Assembly (NCBI RefSeq): GCF_008000935.1
Contig: NZ_CP042831.1
Span: forward strand, 3,224,001-3,288,000
Length of the DNA: 64,000 nucleotides
Source: Flavobacterium alkalisoli
GTDB taxonomy: Bacteria; Bacteroidota; Bacteroidia; Flavobacteriales; Flavobacteriaceae
Direction: 5' to 3'
Shown: piece by piece, positions 47,001-54,997 of the stretch
How positions within the stretch are numbered: position 1 is the first letter of the stretch
Layout of the letters: each line of letters opens with the position of its first letter
Notes under the pieces: model-generated
What the model was told of the DNA's origin: nothing
The model's input: only the letters and a program-made list of their open reading frames with translations
The model's database searches: none
Translations under genes and position numbers: made by a program

Positions 47001-48402
47001 CTGTACCCACAAGAGCCAATATAGGCAGGTATACTATTAGTATTATAATCTCTCCAAAGGCAGCACTACTTCTTATTTTAGAAGAGGCCTGGTAAACTTC
47101 CTCATTCATTTCTCCTGAAGTAAGTTCTCTCTTCTTGACAGATTCGAGTCTGTGAATAATAGCCTCAACTATAATTACGGCACCATCTACTATAATACCA
47201 AAATCTATCGCACCAAGGCTCATCAGGTTACCGCTTACACCAAAAATCCGCATCATGGTTATTGCAAAAAGCAGCGCTAATGGTATTACAGAAGCTACAA
47301 CCAAACCGGCACGCCAGTTTCCTAATAGTAAAACCAGTACAAAAATTACAATTAAAGCCCCTTCTATAAGGTTGGTACGCACTGTACCTATAGCCTTATC
47401 TACCAGTTTGGTCCTATCCATAAAAGGTTCTATGGAGACTCCTTCGGGCAATGACTTTCTTATCTGTTCCATTTTGGCTTTAACACGGGTTACAACCTCA
47501 CCGCTGTTTTCACCTTTAAGCATCATTACCATTCCGCTTACTTCTTCGCCATTACCATCTTTTGTTACGGCACCATACCTAATACTGCTGCCTATATTAA
47601 CTTCGGCAACATCACGAACCAGTATCGGAATACCCTTTTTATTCTTGATGACAATTTTTTTAATGTCTTCAATACCATTTATCATACCTATACCCCTAAT
47701 AAAATAGGCATACGGCTTCTTATCTATATAGGCTCCTCCCGTATTTTCATTATTTGATTTCAGTGCATCAAATATTTCCGAAAGGGTAACATCCATACTC
47801 TTAAGCCTGTCGGGTTGAACGGCAATTTCATACTGTTTTAAAAAACCTCCAAGGGTATTAACCTCAGCCACTCCGGGAGTTCCTGTTAATTGCGGCTTTA
47901 TAATCCAGTCCTGTATGGTGCGAAGCTGTGTAGCATCATACTTATCTTCATATCCCTTTTCGGGAAATACAACATATTGATATATTTCTCCCAAACCCGT
48001 ACTTATTGGTGCCATTCCCGGAGTACCTAAACTTTTAGGAATAACATCTTCTGCTTCACGGATCCTTTCCGAGATTTGTGCCCTTGCCCAATATATATCT
48101 ACATCCTCTTCAAACACTACGGTTACTACACTAAGTCCAAAACGGCTTATGGAACGTAACTCAACCACATTCGGGATTGATTTTAATGATATTTCTATGG
48201 GATAGGTAATAAACTGTTCTACATCCTGAGTAGCCAGCGATGGTGAAGTTGTTATTATCTGTACCTGATTATTGGTTATATCAGGTAAAGCATCAATAGA
48301 AAGGTTTTTTAAAGAAAAAATACCTGTAACTATCAACGCCAGTGTAAAAAGTCCAACGATAAACTTATTGTTAATGCTAAAATGAATAATCTTATCTAAC
48401 AT
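44062..48402 (-). CDS. CusA/CzcA heavy-metal RND pump fused to a TolC-family channel
   Basis: This 1446-residue protein is two proteins in one. Residues 1-1030 are a CusA/CzcA RND pump that starts MLDKIIHFSINNKFIVGLFT and has ALFGVAVLNGIVLI in the second half. The remaining 390 residues are a TolC-like coiled-coil channel. Between them lies a basic linker (ARPKTK) and a signal-peptide-like segment ending EVSAQ at about residues 1037-1055. That segment would return the chain to the periplasm and could be cut by signal peptidase. The gene is part of the metal efflux operon. Confidence 0.92.
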   Translation of the reverse strand: MLDKIIHFSINNKFIVGLFTLALIVTGIFSLKNLSIDALPDITNNQVQIITTSPSLATQDVEQFITYPIEISLKSIPNVVELRSISRFGLSVVTVVFEEDVDIYWARAQISERIREAEDVIPKSLGTPGMAPISTGLGEIYQYVVFPEKGYEDKYDATQLRTIQDWIIKPQLTGTPGVAEVNTLGGFLKQYEIAVQPDRLKSMDVTLSEIFDALKSNNENTGGAYIDKKPYAYFIRGIGMINGIEDIKKIVIKNKKGIPILVRDVAEVNIGSSIRYGAVTKDGNGEEVSGMVMMLKGENSGEVVTRVKAKMEQIRKSLPEGVSIEPFMDRTKLVDKAIGTVRTNLIEGALIVIFVLVLLLGNWRAGLVVASVIPLALLFAITMMRIFGVSGNLMSLGAIDFGIIVDGAVIIVEAIIHRLESVKKRELTSGEMNEEVYQASSKIRSSAAFGEIIILIVYLPILALVGTEGKMFGPMAQTVSFAILGAFLLSLTYVPMMSSLVLKKVTGHTPNFSDKIINAIYNFYRPLLNKALQIKKIIIGMAVALFIITLFVFKSLGGEFIPTLDEGDIATHLIIASGSSLSQEVEATTKAEKMLKSKFPEIEMIVTKIGSAEIPTDPMPIEAGDMIIILKDKNEWTSAETKEELMEKMEEALEEIPGAITEFSQPVQMRMNELMTGVRSDVAIKIFGEDIDMLVSKGDEVLQLIQGIDGVTDARAERVAGLPQITVRYNKDRLALYGLNTGDLNRAIRMGFAGESAGTVYEGEKRFELVVRLSEESRQDITNIKSLYIPLPSGNQIPLEQVAEIKYEDGPMQISREDGRRRIVVGFNVRGADVETVVNRIKEKLDANFKLPAGYYLTYGGQFENLVEANKRLMIAVPIALGLIFILLFFTFKSVKQSVLIFTAIPLSAIGGVFALWLRGMPFSISAGVGFIALFGVAVLNGIVLIAYFNQLKEQGMDDIYERIKEGTKVRLRPVILTASVASLGFLPMALSTGAGAEVQKPLATVVIGGLITATLLTLVVLPILYYYFEKGFTARPKTKVLTLLFMLISFTEVSAQEQPIDLNKAIGIALESNKGIQASAMDSERQKQLRGTAYDLPKTEVTGTFGQVNTAEKDKYFSISQTFNPFQYGAKRKLLNENATAGELKLGVTKQEIVYNVRQSWNAMLYYSELNKVLQDHNKYMKRFVKASDLKFRVGETGSLESTTALAKQQELEQQIMQYEALIKVEKSKLKVLLDLKEGFTVSDTVFTALPALQVADSSKVKDNANIKLAMQNVEIAEANVRVEKSVLWPDITAAYFIQSMRGMQDVNGISVNYDGALRFQGFSVGIGIPIFAGNNIAKIKAAKTNAEIQQMNADYLKEQLSSQYTQQLDQLTTYQSLVNYYVTTALPNAEVISNNSSKAYLNGDISYVEYVQGLETALNIRINYINAINNHNQAVINLQYLLNK

Positions 48403-48493
48403 CTGTTTCTTTTATTACTATAATGATTATTAAACAGCCTTAAAGGTTGGGATAAGGCCATGAATTTACAGCCGGCTATTAACCGGCAAATCA

Positions 48494-48826
48494 TTATACT
48501 AATTGGGGCGGCTGCCAGATGGAGCCATAAAACTCGTGGTTTAACGACTGATAGAAGTTAGAAATTAACCTGTTTTTAGGTTTAGGTATAAAAAAAGTAA
48601 ACTCGGTTAGCTGTTGTAAAACTACAGCTGCTACACAACTGCCACATACACAAAAAGGAGTGCATATTTCAATATCAGTATGATGATGGTCATTATCGTC
48701 TGCCTGAGTAATTTGTGCAGCTTGGTCGTTGTTTACTCTTGCATGCGCATCTGTACACGGCAAAACCATCAGTATAAAAAGATATACCGAAAGAAATGAA
48801 GTTACTATTTGCCTGATGCGTTGCAT
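48494..48826 (-). CDS. Small Cys/His-rich protein (DUF6660-like)
   Basis: This 110-residue protein has a hydrophobic N-terminus (about 8-28) and a metal-ligand-rich centre (DNDHHHTDIEICTPFCVCGSC), followed by a second hydrophobic segment. It resembles DUF6660-type proteins found upstream of CusA in Bacteroidota. It is the first gene of the metal efflux run, 91 bases before the CusA-TolC gene. Metal binding or delivery is inferred from composition. Confidence 0.65.
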   Translation of the reverse strand: MQRIRQIVTSFLSVYLFILMVLPCTDAHARVNNDQAAQITQADDNDHHHTDIEICTPFCVCGSCVAAVVLQQLTEFTFFIPKPKNRLISNFYQSLNHEFYGSIWQPPQLV

Positions 48827-49007
48827 GCGGTAAATTTAATAAACTTTTTCTAAAACAAAACTCTGTTACTAAAAGGAAGGGAGTTTTATGATTCAAACAG
48901 CAAAATATAATCAAAAAAACTGTTTGTCGCCTTTTTTACCAATACCCCATATAATTACATTCAGGTTAAATCGCTAAAATTGCACAAACTAACTAAAACT
49001 TATACAA

Positions 49008-50645
49008 TTGAAAAGCATTACTTTAAACCCGCTAAAGAAGTACTTGACCCTACTTCTTCTTTTTGCATTGGTAAGCATACCAGCTAATGCCCAGTCACGC
49101 AAAGGAAACTTAAAACTTTTGCCAAACAATTCCTCACAGAGGCTTTATGTAACCTTTATGGGTGAAAACAATCATCCGGAAGGAATTACAGCACTTTTAG
49201 ATGAATATAATGCGAGCTTAAAAAAAGCATATCCGTTACTTCCTGAAAAAGCTGACGAATTATCACAACTGGCCATTAAAAATACAGGTAGTGATGAATC
49301 GGTAAAAAGGCTAATGGCTACTTATGAGGTTAAAGCACCAATATCAAATGAGCAGCTATTGGAACTGGGTAATAAACTTGAAAAATTTGAGGTTGTTAAT
49401 TACTGTGCTCTAATAACTGCCAGTCCGGTTAAAGCACCTTCAGATATACCTCCCGCAACTCCGTTGTTTATTGAACAGCAAAGCTATATTACCGATTTTG
49501 GAGTAAATATGACATATGCCTGGGGAATAGGATTAAGCGGTGAAGGGATAAGGCTAAGGGATATTGAATACAGCTTTAATCCCCATCACGAAGAACTTAA
49601 CGAAAAAAACGTTTCATATGGACTTATACCCTATATCTTTGATGATGATGACCTTAGTCATGGCACAGGTGTTATCGGGATTATGTATGCTGATAATGGC
49701 GATTATGGTGTAACCGGATTATCTTATGGTGCAGAGGAAGTAATACTTTTCCCGGAGGTATCATTGCAATACGAATATGATGTTCTAAGCACCATAACAG
49801 AAAGTCTTAATAGCTCTACAGAAGGAGATATCATTTTGTATGAATTACAAACCTATGGGGCTTTAGGTGATTTTGGCCCGGGGGAATATGACAGCCCTAT
49901 ATGGGATTTAACTAAAGCTGCAACTGATGCCGGCATACTTATAATTGCAGCAGCAGGAAACGGTGGAGAAAATATGGATGATCCCGCTTATCTGCCCTAC
50001 ATGGCAAGAGGTGACAGCGGAGCAATAATTGTTGGTGCGGGATCTGATGACGAATTTCACAACCGTCTTTATTTTAGCACCTATGGCCAGCGTGTGGATG
50101 TCCAGGGATGGGGATGGGGCGTGTTAACTATAGGCAATAATACCGCTGCCGTAATAAATGAGGATATGAATCAAAGTTACGGATGGTTTAACGGTACCAG
50201 TGCCGCCACACCTATAGTGGCCTCGTGTGCCGCTGTATTACAATCTTATTATCATAGCCTTACAGGAGATTATCTTAGCTGTGTTGAGATGAGACAATTA
50301 TTGAAAGTAACAGGTACTCCTCAGGGCACTGAATTGGCAGGTAATATCGGTCCCTTACCTAACATGCCCGAAGCTATAGCAGCAATTGATACTATGTTAG
50401 GAATAGACAGTGTAGAAAAAGAAACATTTATTACTTACCCAAACCCGGTTATTGATAAGCTTTACTTTACCGGCAACTTTTATGATGAAGTAAACATAAC
50501 TGTATATAATATGCTTGGACAGAAAATATATAATGCTCCTTTGGAAAATAAAACGCTTGACATGAGCAACTATACACAAGGAGTGTATAATATACAGATA
50601 ACTCAAAACGGAAAAACTTATTCCAGAAAGATTATAAAAAGATAA
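49008..50645 (+). CDS. Secreted subtilisin-like protease with type IX secretion domain
   Basis: This 545-residue S8 peptidase has catalytic Asp185 (RLRDIEYS), His218 (LSHGTGV) and Ser398 (NGTSAATP), with Asn318 for the oxyanion hole. A signal peptide ends VSIPANAQ. The C-terminal region from about residue 475 (YPNPVIDKLYF onward) is a type A sorting domain for the type IX secretion system. The start is TTG at 49008; the first in-frame ATG would remove the signal peptide. It is divergent from the metal efflux genes. Confidence 0.9.
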   Translation: MKSITLNPLKKYLTLLLLFALVSIPANAQSRKGNLKLLPNNSSQRLYVTFMGENNHPEGITALLDEYNASLKKAYPLLPEKADELSQLAIKNTGSDESVKRLMATYEVKAPISNEQLLELGNKLEKFEVVNYCALITASPVKAPSDIPPATPLFIEQQSYITDFGVNMTYAWGIGLSGEGIRLRDIEYSFNPHHEELNEKNVSYGLIPYIFDDDDLSHGTGVIGIMYADNGDYGVTGLSYGAEEVILFPEVSLQYEYDVLSTITESLNSSTEGDIILYELQTYGALGDFGPGEYDSPIWDLTKAATDAGILIIAAAGNGGENMDDPAYLPYMARGDSGAIIVGAGSDDEFHNRLYFSTYGQRVDVQGWGWGVLTIGNNTAAVINEDMNQSYGWFNGTSAATPIVASCAAVLQSYYHSLTGDYLSCVEMRQLLKVTGTPQGTELAGNIGPLPNMPEAIAAIDTMLGIDSVEKETFITYPNPVIDKLYFTGNFYDEVNITVYNMLGQKIYNAPLENKTLDMSNYTQGVYNIQITQNGKTYSRKIIKR

Positions 50646-50673
50646 ATCAATAGCTTAACGGCTTATCACAATT

Positions 50674-50713
50674 AGAATCGGGAGGCTATTTATATAAGTA
50701 GCCTCCCGATTCT
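50674..50713 (+). terminator. Terminator of the subtilase gene
   Basis: AGAATCGGGAGGCTA at 50674-50688 pairs over 15 bp with TAGCCTCCCGATTCT at 50699-50713. It lies 28 bases past the stop. The T run after it is weak. Confidence 0.65.
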
Positions 50714-50723
50714 TGTTAACCAC

Positions 50724-50753
50724 TATATATCGCTGAATGCTTAACGATATATA
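50724..50753. promoter_or_regulatory. Inverted repeat upstream of an alpha/beta hydrolase gene
   Basis: TATATATCG at 50724-50732 is repeated in inverted form as CGATATATA at 50745-50753 with a 12-base spacer. The 13 bases ACTATATATCGCT (50722-50734) recur at 60524-60536, again about 100 bases before an alpha/beta hydrolase gene. A shared operator or promoter element is possible. Confidence 0.3.
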
Positions 50754-50857
50754 ATAAACTAAAAACCTATATACATACATAAATTACTGATTTTAAACAT
50801 TTTAAAAACATAGAACAGGTTTTGTTTAGTAGTATTTGAACTTTTAAAAACAGAAAT

Positions 50858-51736
50858 ATGAAATCTACAACTCAAAACAAAAAGCAAACAGCATTAACCA
50901 GTGAAACAAAATATCTTGAACTGGAAGGACGTACACTGGCTTATCGTTCAATAGGAGAAGGTTCACCTGTATTATTAATAAACAGGTTTAGAGGTACACT
51001 GGACACTTGGGATCCTTTATTTTTAGACACTCTGGCGCAAAAGCATCAGGTTATATTTTTTGATTACACCGGCATAGGATATTCTACAGGAACTTTACCT
51101 ACTGATATTACACTGGTAGCTAAAGACGCTAAAGACGTGGCCGAAGCTCTGGAACTGAAAGATACCGCTGTTTTGGGTTGGTCGTTTGGAGGTTTGGTTG
51201 CACAGGTTGCTGCATTTTCTTATCCTGATTTGTTTAAACAGGCCATTTTAGTAGGTACAGGACCTTCAGGGAAAAGAGAGGTTCCATTGGAACAGGCTTT
51301 TTTAGATGCGGCTTTAAAACCTGTTAATGATTTTGAAGATGAAATTGTTTTATTTTTTGAACCAAAATCCGAAGCAAGTAAACTTGCTGCAAAGGCTTCG
51401 CATGACAGGATTGCAAAACGGCTGGATGTTTCTAAGATACCTTCACAAATGGATGTTTTTCAGCTTTATTTTCAAAACAGTGCCGGCCTGGCCGAAGACC
51501 CTTTAAATTTCAGGGAAAAATTTAAAACCACTACTATTCCCATATTAATAATATGCGGGGATCATGATATTGCTTTTGATATTAAAAACTGGTATCCACT
51601 TATAGGTGAAATGTCTACAGGACAACTTATTGTATTTCCACAAACGGGGCATGCACCTCAGCATGAACATGTGGAACTTGTTGTAAACTATATTGAAAGC
51701 TTTCTTACTAATGCAAAAAATAAAAGGGTTCTTTAA
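50858..51736 (+). CDS. Alpha/beta hydrolase
   Basis: This 292-residue protein has the nucleophile Ser109 in GWSFGGLVA, a likely acid in CGDHDIAFD and the His in TGHAPQHE. The usual HG oxyanion motif is replaced by INRFRG near residues 41-46, as in some flavobacterial members. There is no signal peptide. Substrate unknown. It converges on the OmpR-type regulator gene, with a hairpin between them. Confidence 0.85.
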   Translation: MKSTTQNKKQTALTSETKYLELEGRTLAYRSIGEGSPVLLINRFRGTLDTWDPLFLDTLAQKHQVIFFDYTGIGYSTGTLPTDITLVAKDAKDVAEALELKDTAVLGWSFGGLVAQVAAFSYPDLFKQAILVGTGPSGKREVPLEQAFLDAALKPVNDFEDEIVLFFEPKSEASKLAAKASHDRIAKRLDVSKIPSQMDVFQLYFQNSAGLAEDPLNFREKFKTTTIPILIICGDHDIAFDIKNWYPLIGEMSTGQLIVFPQTGHAPQHEHVELVVNYIESFLTNAKNKRVL

Positions 51737-51750
51737 TAAGAGCCCTTTTT
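51724..51750. terminator. Bidirectional terminator between a hydrolase and a response regulator gene
   Basis: AAAGGGTTCT and AGAGCCCTTT pair around TTAATA with one G-U pair, followed by T on both strands. It overlaps the stop codons of both convergent genes. Confidence 0.75.
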
Positions 51751-52438
51751 AACATACCAGTTTATACCCAAAACCACGGCTGTTTATTATTTGCACAGCA
51801 GGATCGGCACTTAGTTTTTTTCGCAATTTAGATATAAAAACATCCAGGCTCCTACCGCTAAAAAAATCATCATTCCCCCAAATATCGTTTAATATAAAAG
51901 AGCGTGTTACCATTTCATTTTTGTTTTTATATAAATGCTTTAATACTTCAGTTTCCCTGTGTGTCAGTATTTCAGAATCCTCTTTGTAGGTAAGGGTTTG
52001 CTTTGTAGGGTTAAATATATAACTACCAATATTAATCTCATCTTCCTGATTTTGGGTATCTGTCCCTCCTACCCTGTTTAAAAGTGCATATATTCTAACT
52101 ATAAGCTCTTCTATACTAAATGGCTTTTTAAGGTAATCGTTACCTCCATGCTGAAAGCCCTCAACCACATCTTTGGTTTGCGATTTTGCCGTAAGAAAAA
52201 TAATTGGTGTCTTTTTATCCGTTTTCCTTATATGTTCGGCCACGGCAAAGCCATCAATTTTGGGCATCATTACATCAAGTACTAAAAGCTGGGGGATTTC
52301 TTCTGCATACCTTTGAAGGGCCTCTTCCCCATCGGTACACACTATTACTTCAAAATCCCTTGTTTCAAGGCTTTCTTTTACAATCAATGCCAATGACGGC
52401 TCGTCTTCAGCTAATAATATTTTTATAGTATCAGGCAT
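51749..52438 (-). CDS. OmpR/PhoB family response regulator
   Basis: This 229-residue regulator has a receiver domain (Asp55 phospho-acceptor in VLDVMMPK) and a winged-helix DNA-binding domain (about 130-229, ending INSRGFGYKLVC). Such proteins bind paired direct repeats. It overlaps the kinase gene by 8 bases and is transcribed after it. Spaced TTAAC repeats upstream of the operon are candidate binding sites. Confidence 0.95.
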   Translation of the reverse strand: MPDTIKILLAEDEPSLALIVKESLETRDFEVIVCTDGEEALQRYAEEIPQLLVLDVMMPKIDGFAVAEHIRKTDKKTPIIFLTAKSQTKDVVEGFQHGGNDYLKKPFSIEELIVRIYALLNRVGGTDTQNQEDEINIGSYIFNPTKQTLTYKEDSEILTHRETEVLKHLYKNKNEMVTRSFILNDIWGNDDFFSGRSLDVFISKLRKKLSADPAVQIINSRGFGYKLVC

Positions 52439-53912
52439 AAGGCAAAGTAATTTTAAATGTGGTTTCTTTTGTATCAGGCAGCAAAACCAATGCTCCCTTG
52501 TGCTTTTCCATTATAATTTTAGAATAATATAATCCTATTCCGTACCCTTTTATATCATGCTGATTTTGAGTAGGTATTCTGTAAAACTTATCAAAAATCC
52601 TTTCTCTCTGATGCTTGTCTATAGCCTTACCGTTATTTGCTATAAGGATATCTGCATTTAGATAATTTGCTTTAATACTTATCTCAACCTTATCGCCTCC
52701 ATACTTAATACCATTTTCAATAATATTGGATAGTACATTTTCAAAATGAAACGGATCGGCTTTTACTTTAAGTTCATTCCTGTCCGGATTAAAAAGTATC
52801 TCTTTTTTGGTGTTTAAACGATGTTTTTCCACAACTCCGTTTACCAGTTCAATCAGGTCAATATCTTCTTTCTCTATAGCAAGCCTGTTAGTATCTAACG
52901 ATACTGTTTCGAGTATTTTTTCGACCATGACACTCAGCTTCTGCAATTGCCCAGAAGCGATGCCAAGATACTTTTGCGTTTTCTCCCTGTCTTCTTCCTT
53001 ATTAAAATGTTGTATACCTTCAATAGCACTCATAGAGGTAGCTATAGGCGTTTTCAGTTCATGAGAAATATTACTTATAAAATCATTTTTACTAAGCATA
53101 ATCTGCTTTTGCTGATTAATGATTTTAAGCAGGTATAGTAGACAAGCTATAGTACAAGCCGACAGTATTAAAGATAAGAATAATCCTGCAAAGCTCTCTT
53201 TTAAAACCAACAGAGTTATATCCGGAAAACTTATTCTTACAGCACTGTCTTGAGGCAAATATGCCGACTTAGAGTCTACAAAAAGTTTAAATTGAGCATC
53301 CTGAGGATTGTTATATGAGTTTATTACCTTTCCGTTTTGGGTTTGGGAAAGGGCAAAATCAAAATCAAAACCTTTTCTTTTAAATTCATCCTTAAGATAA
53401 TCTGAAAGTTTATTGAGTTCTACCCTCTGGTTAAACATTGAAATAATAACCTTAGATGCCATTTCAGTAAGTTTTGCAATACTATCAAATGAAACTGTAT
53501 TACTATCTGTAGAGGTTATAAAACTATCCATATTAACTAGGGTACCTTTAGTTGTGATAGGCATATCATTACTCTCAATAGTATGGGTAGTAATAACCGA
53601 AGTATCATCAAGGTTGTATTTCTTTTTAATACTATCCAGTAAACCAGGTAGTTCTTCGGGAGAATTAGCCTGAATAACAATATTACTTTGATTATTACCA
53701 ATAGAGTCTGTCACTTCAGTTGTTACATCTGTCTTAATTACATTAGTGTAATAGGTATCTACACTATTATTGAGCGCAGAAAGTACTTCATTAGTCAAAA
53801 CAGCCTTATTAACACTGTAATTCTTTGCATTCCAGTATGCCTGTATAGATAAGGTTATCATAATAACTATACCTATAAAATATACTACCCGTGTTTGATT
53901 ACTCTTTTTCAT
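52431..53912 (-). CDS. Sensor histidine kinase
   Basis: This 493-residue membrane kinase has an N-terminal helix (about 9-27), a periplasmic domain rich in Thr, Ser and Asp, and a second helix (about 235-262). His284 is in NISHELKTP. ATP-binding boxes follow: ENGIKYGGD, DKFYRIP and GYGIGLYYSKI. It is paired with the downstream OmpR-type regulator and is divergent from the GLPGLI operon. The ligand is unknown. Confidence 0.94.
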   Translation of the reverse strand: MKKSNQTRVVYFIGIVIMITLSIQAYWNAKNYSVNKAVLTNEVLSALNNSVDTYYTNVIKTDVTTEVTDSIGNNQSNIVIQANSPEELPGLLDSIKKKYNLDDTSVITTHTIESNDMPITTKGTLVNMDSFITSTDSNTVSFDSIAKLTEMASKVIISMFNQRVELNKLSDYLKDEFKRKGFDFDFALSQTQNGKVINSYNNPQDAQFKLFVDSKSAYLPQDSAVRISFPDITLLVLKESFAGLFLSLILSACTIACLLYLLKIINQQKQIMLSKNDFISNISHELKTPIATSMSAIEGIQHFNKEEDREKTQKYLGIASGQLQKLSVMVEKILETVSLDTNRLAIEKEDIDLIELVNGVVEKHRLNTKKEILFNPDRNELKVKADPFHFENVLSNIIENGIKYGGDKVEISIKANYLNADILIANNGKAIDKHQRERIFDKFYRIPTQNQHDIKGYGIGLYYSKIIMEKHKGALVLLPDTKETTFKITLPYA

Positions 53913-53951
53913 AACCTCAAAATTATAAACAAAAAAGCATTTAAAGTGCCG

Positions 53952-54090
53952 GTTAACATACGTTAACTTTCATTATACAAAGCGGTTAACAATTTATAAC
54001 CTTTTTATTATTTATAAGGCGATAATCCCTTATTAATAAAGGTTTTCCTTCCCTTTTTATAAACCGTAACACTCATTAACCTTAGTTAAC
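53952..54090. promoter_or_regulatory. Spaced TTAAC repeats, candidate response-regulator sites
   Basis: GTTAAC occurs at 53952-53957, 53962-53967, 53985-53990 and 54085-54090, with ATTAAC at 54075-54080. Two pairs are exactly 10 bases apart (53952/53962 and 54075/54085), as expected for tandem binding by OmpR-type regulators. One pair is close to the kinase start and the other is just upstream of a TTACTTTG promoter-like box (54113-54120) for the GLPGLI gene. Binding by the adjacent regulator is inferred. Confidence 0.4.
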
Positions 54091-54144
54091 CCAATAAAAA
54101 AGCTGCCTGAAGTTACTTTGTATCAAACAAAAAACATTTAAACC

Positions 54145-54975
54145 ATGAAAAAATTATTTGTAAAAACAGTAGCCCTTTTGGCAATATTATTAAGCCCTGT
54201 TTTAAACGCACAGGACTTTTACGGAACCGTAACTTATGAGTCTAAGATAAGTTTTCCTGATATTGATATACCGGAGGAACAGGCTCAGGAACTTCCTGAC
54301 GACATTCAACAGTTGATAAAAGAACAGCTGGACAATGCAGGCCGCAATACTTATACCTTAAACTTCAATAAAACTTCTTCTTTATACGAGCAGGTTGAAA
54401 AGCCTAAATCACTGGAAGAAAACACTATGGTGATGATAACGACAGAAGGTGATGATTCTAAGTTTTATACTAATCTTAAAGATAAAAAAACTGTTAGACA
54501 GTTAACCGGCTTTGACAAACAATTTATTATAACCGACTCTATAGTAAAGCATCCCTGGAAGCTGATAAATGAAACAAAAAAAATAGGTGATTACACCTGT
54601 TATAAAGCTACTTACACCATATCTGCCAGCGATATAACAGTAAGTAACAGCCTTAGTAATGAAGAGTCAAAAGATCGTATTGTTACTGCCTGGTATACCA
54701 AACAAATACCAGTACAGTTTGGCCCGGATGAGTATGGAGGCCTGCCGGGATTAATACTGGAACTTAATAATGAGCAACAAACCATATTGTGTTCTAAAAT
54801 TGTGCTTAACCCTAAAGAAAAGCCTGAAATAATAGCTCCTAAAAAAGGAAAAAAAGTAACCATGAAGGAATTTGAGGAAATAATGGTGAAAAAGCAGGAA
54901 GAACTTGAAAAACAATTTAAAAGCAAAAACCCCAATAATAAAGACGGGGTGTATTTTGAAGTAATAACAAATTAA
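54145..54975 (+). CDS. GLPGLI family protein
   Basis: This 276-residue secreted protein has a signal peptide (MKKLFVKTVALLAILLSPVLNAQ) and the defining GLPGLI motif at residues 199-204 inside GPDEYGGLPGLILEL. The C-terminal 40 residues are very charged. Its family is widespread in Bacteroidota and has no known biochemical role. It starts the operon with the barrel protein 22 bases downstream and is divergent from an OmpR-type kinase/regulator pair. Confidence 0.93.
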   Translation: MKKLFVKTVALLAILLSPVLNAQDFYGTVTYESKISFPDIDIPEEQAQELPDDIQQLIKEQLDNAGRNTYTLNFNKTSSLYEQVEKPKSLEENTMVMITTEGDDSKFYTNLKDKKTVRQLTGFDKQFIITDSIVKHPWKLINETKKIGDYTCYKATYTISASDITVSNSLSNEESKDRIVTAWYTKQIPVQFGPDEYGGLPGLILELNNEQQTILCSKIVLNPKEKPEIIAPKKGKKVTMKEFEEIMVKKQEELEKQFKSKNPNNKDGVYFEVITN

Positions 54976-54997
54976 TTAACCCCTAAACCATACCGCT

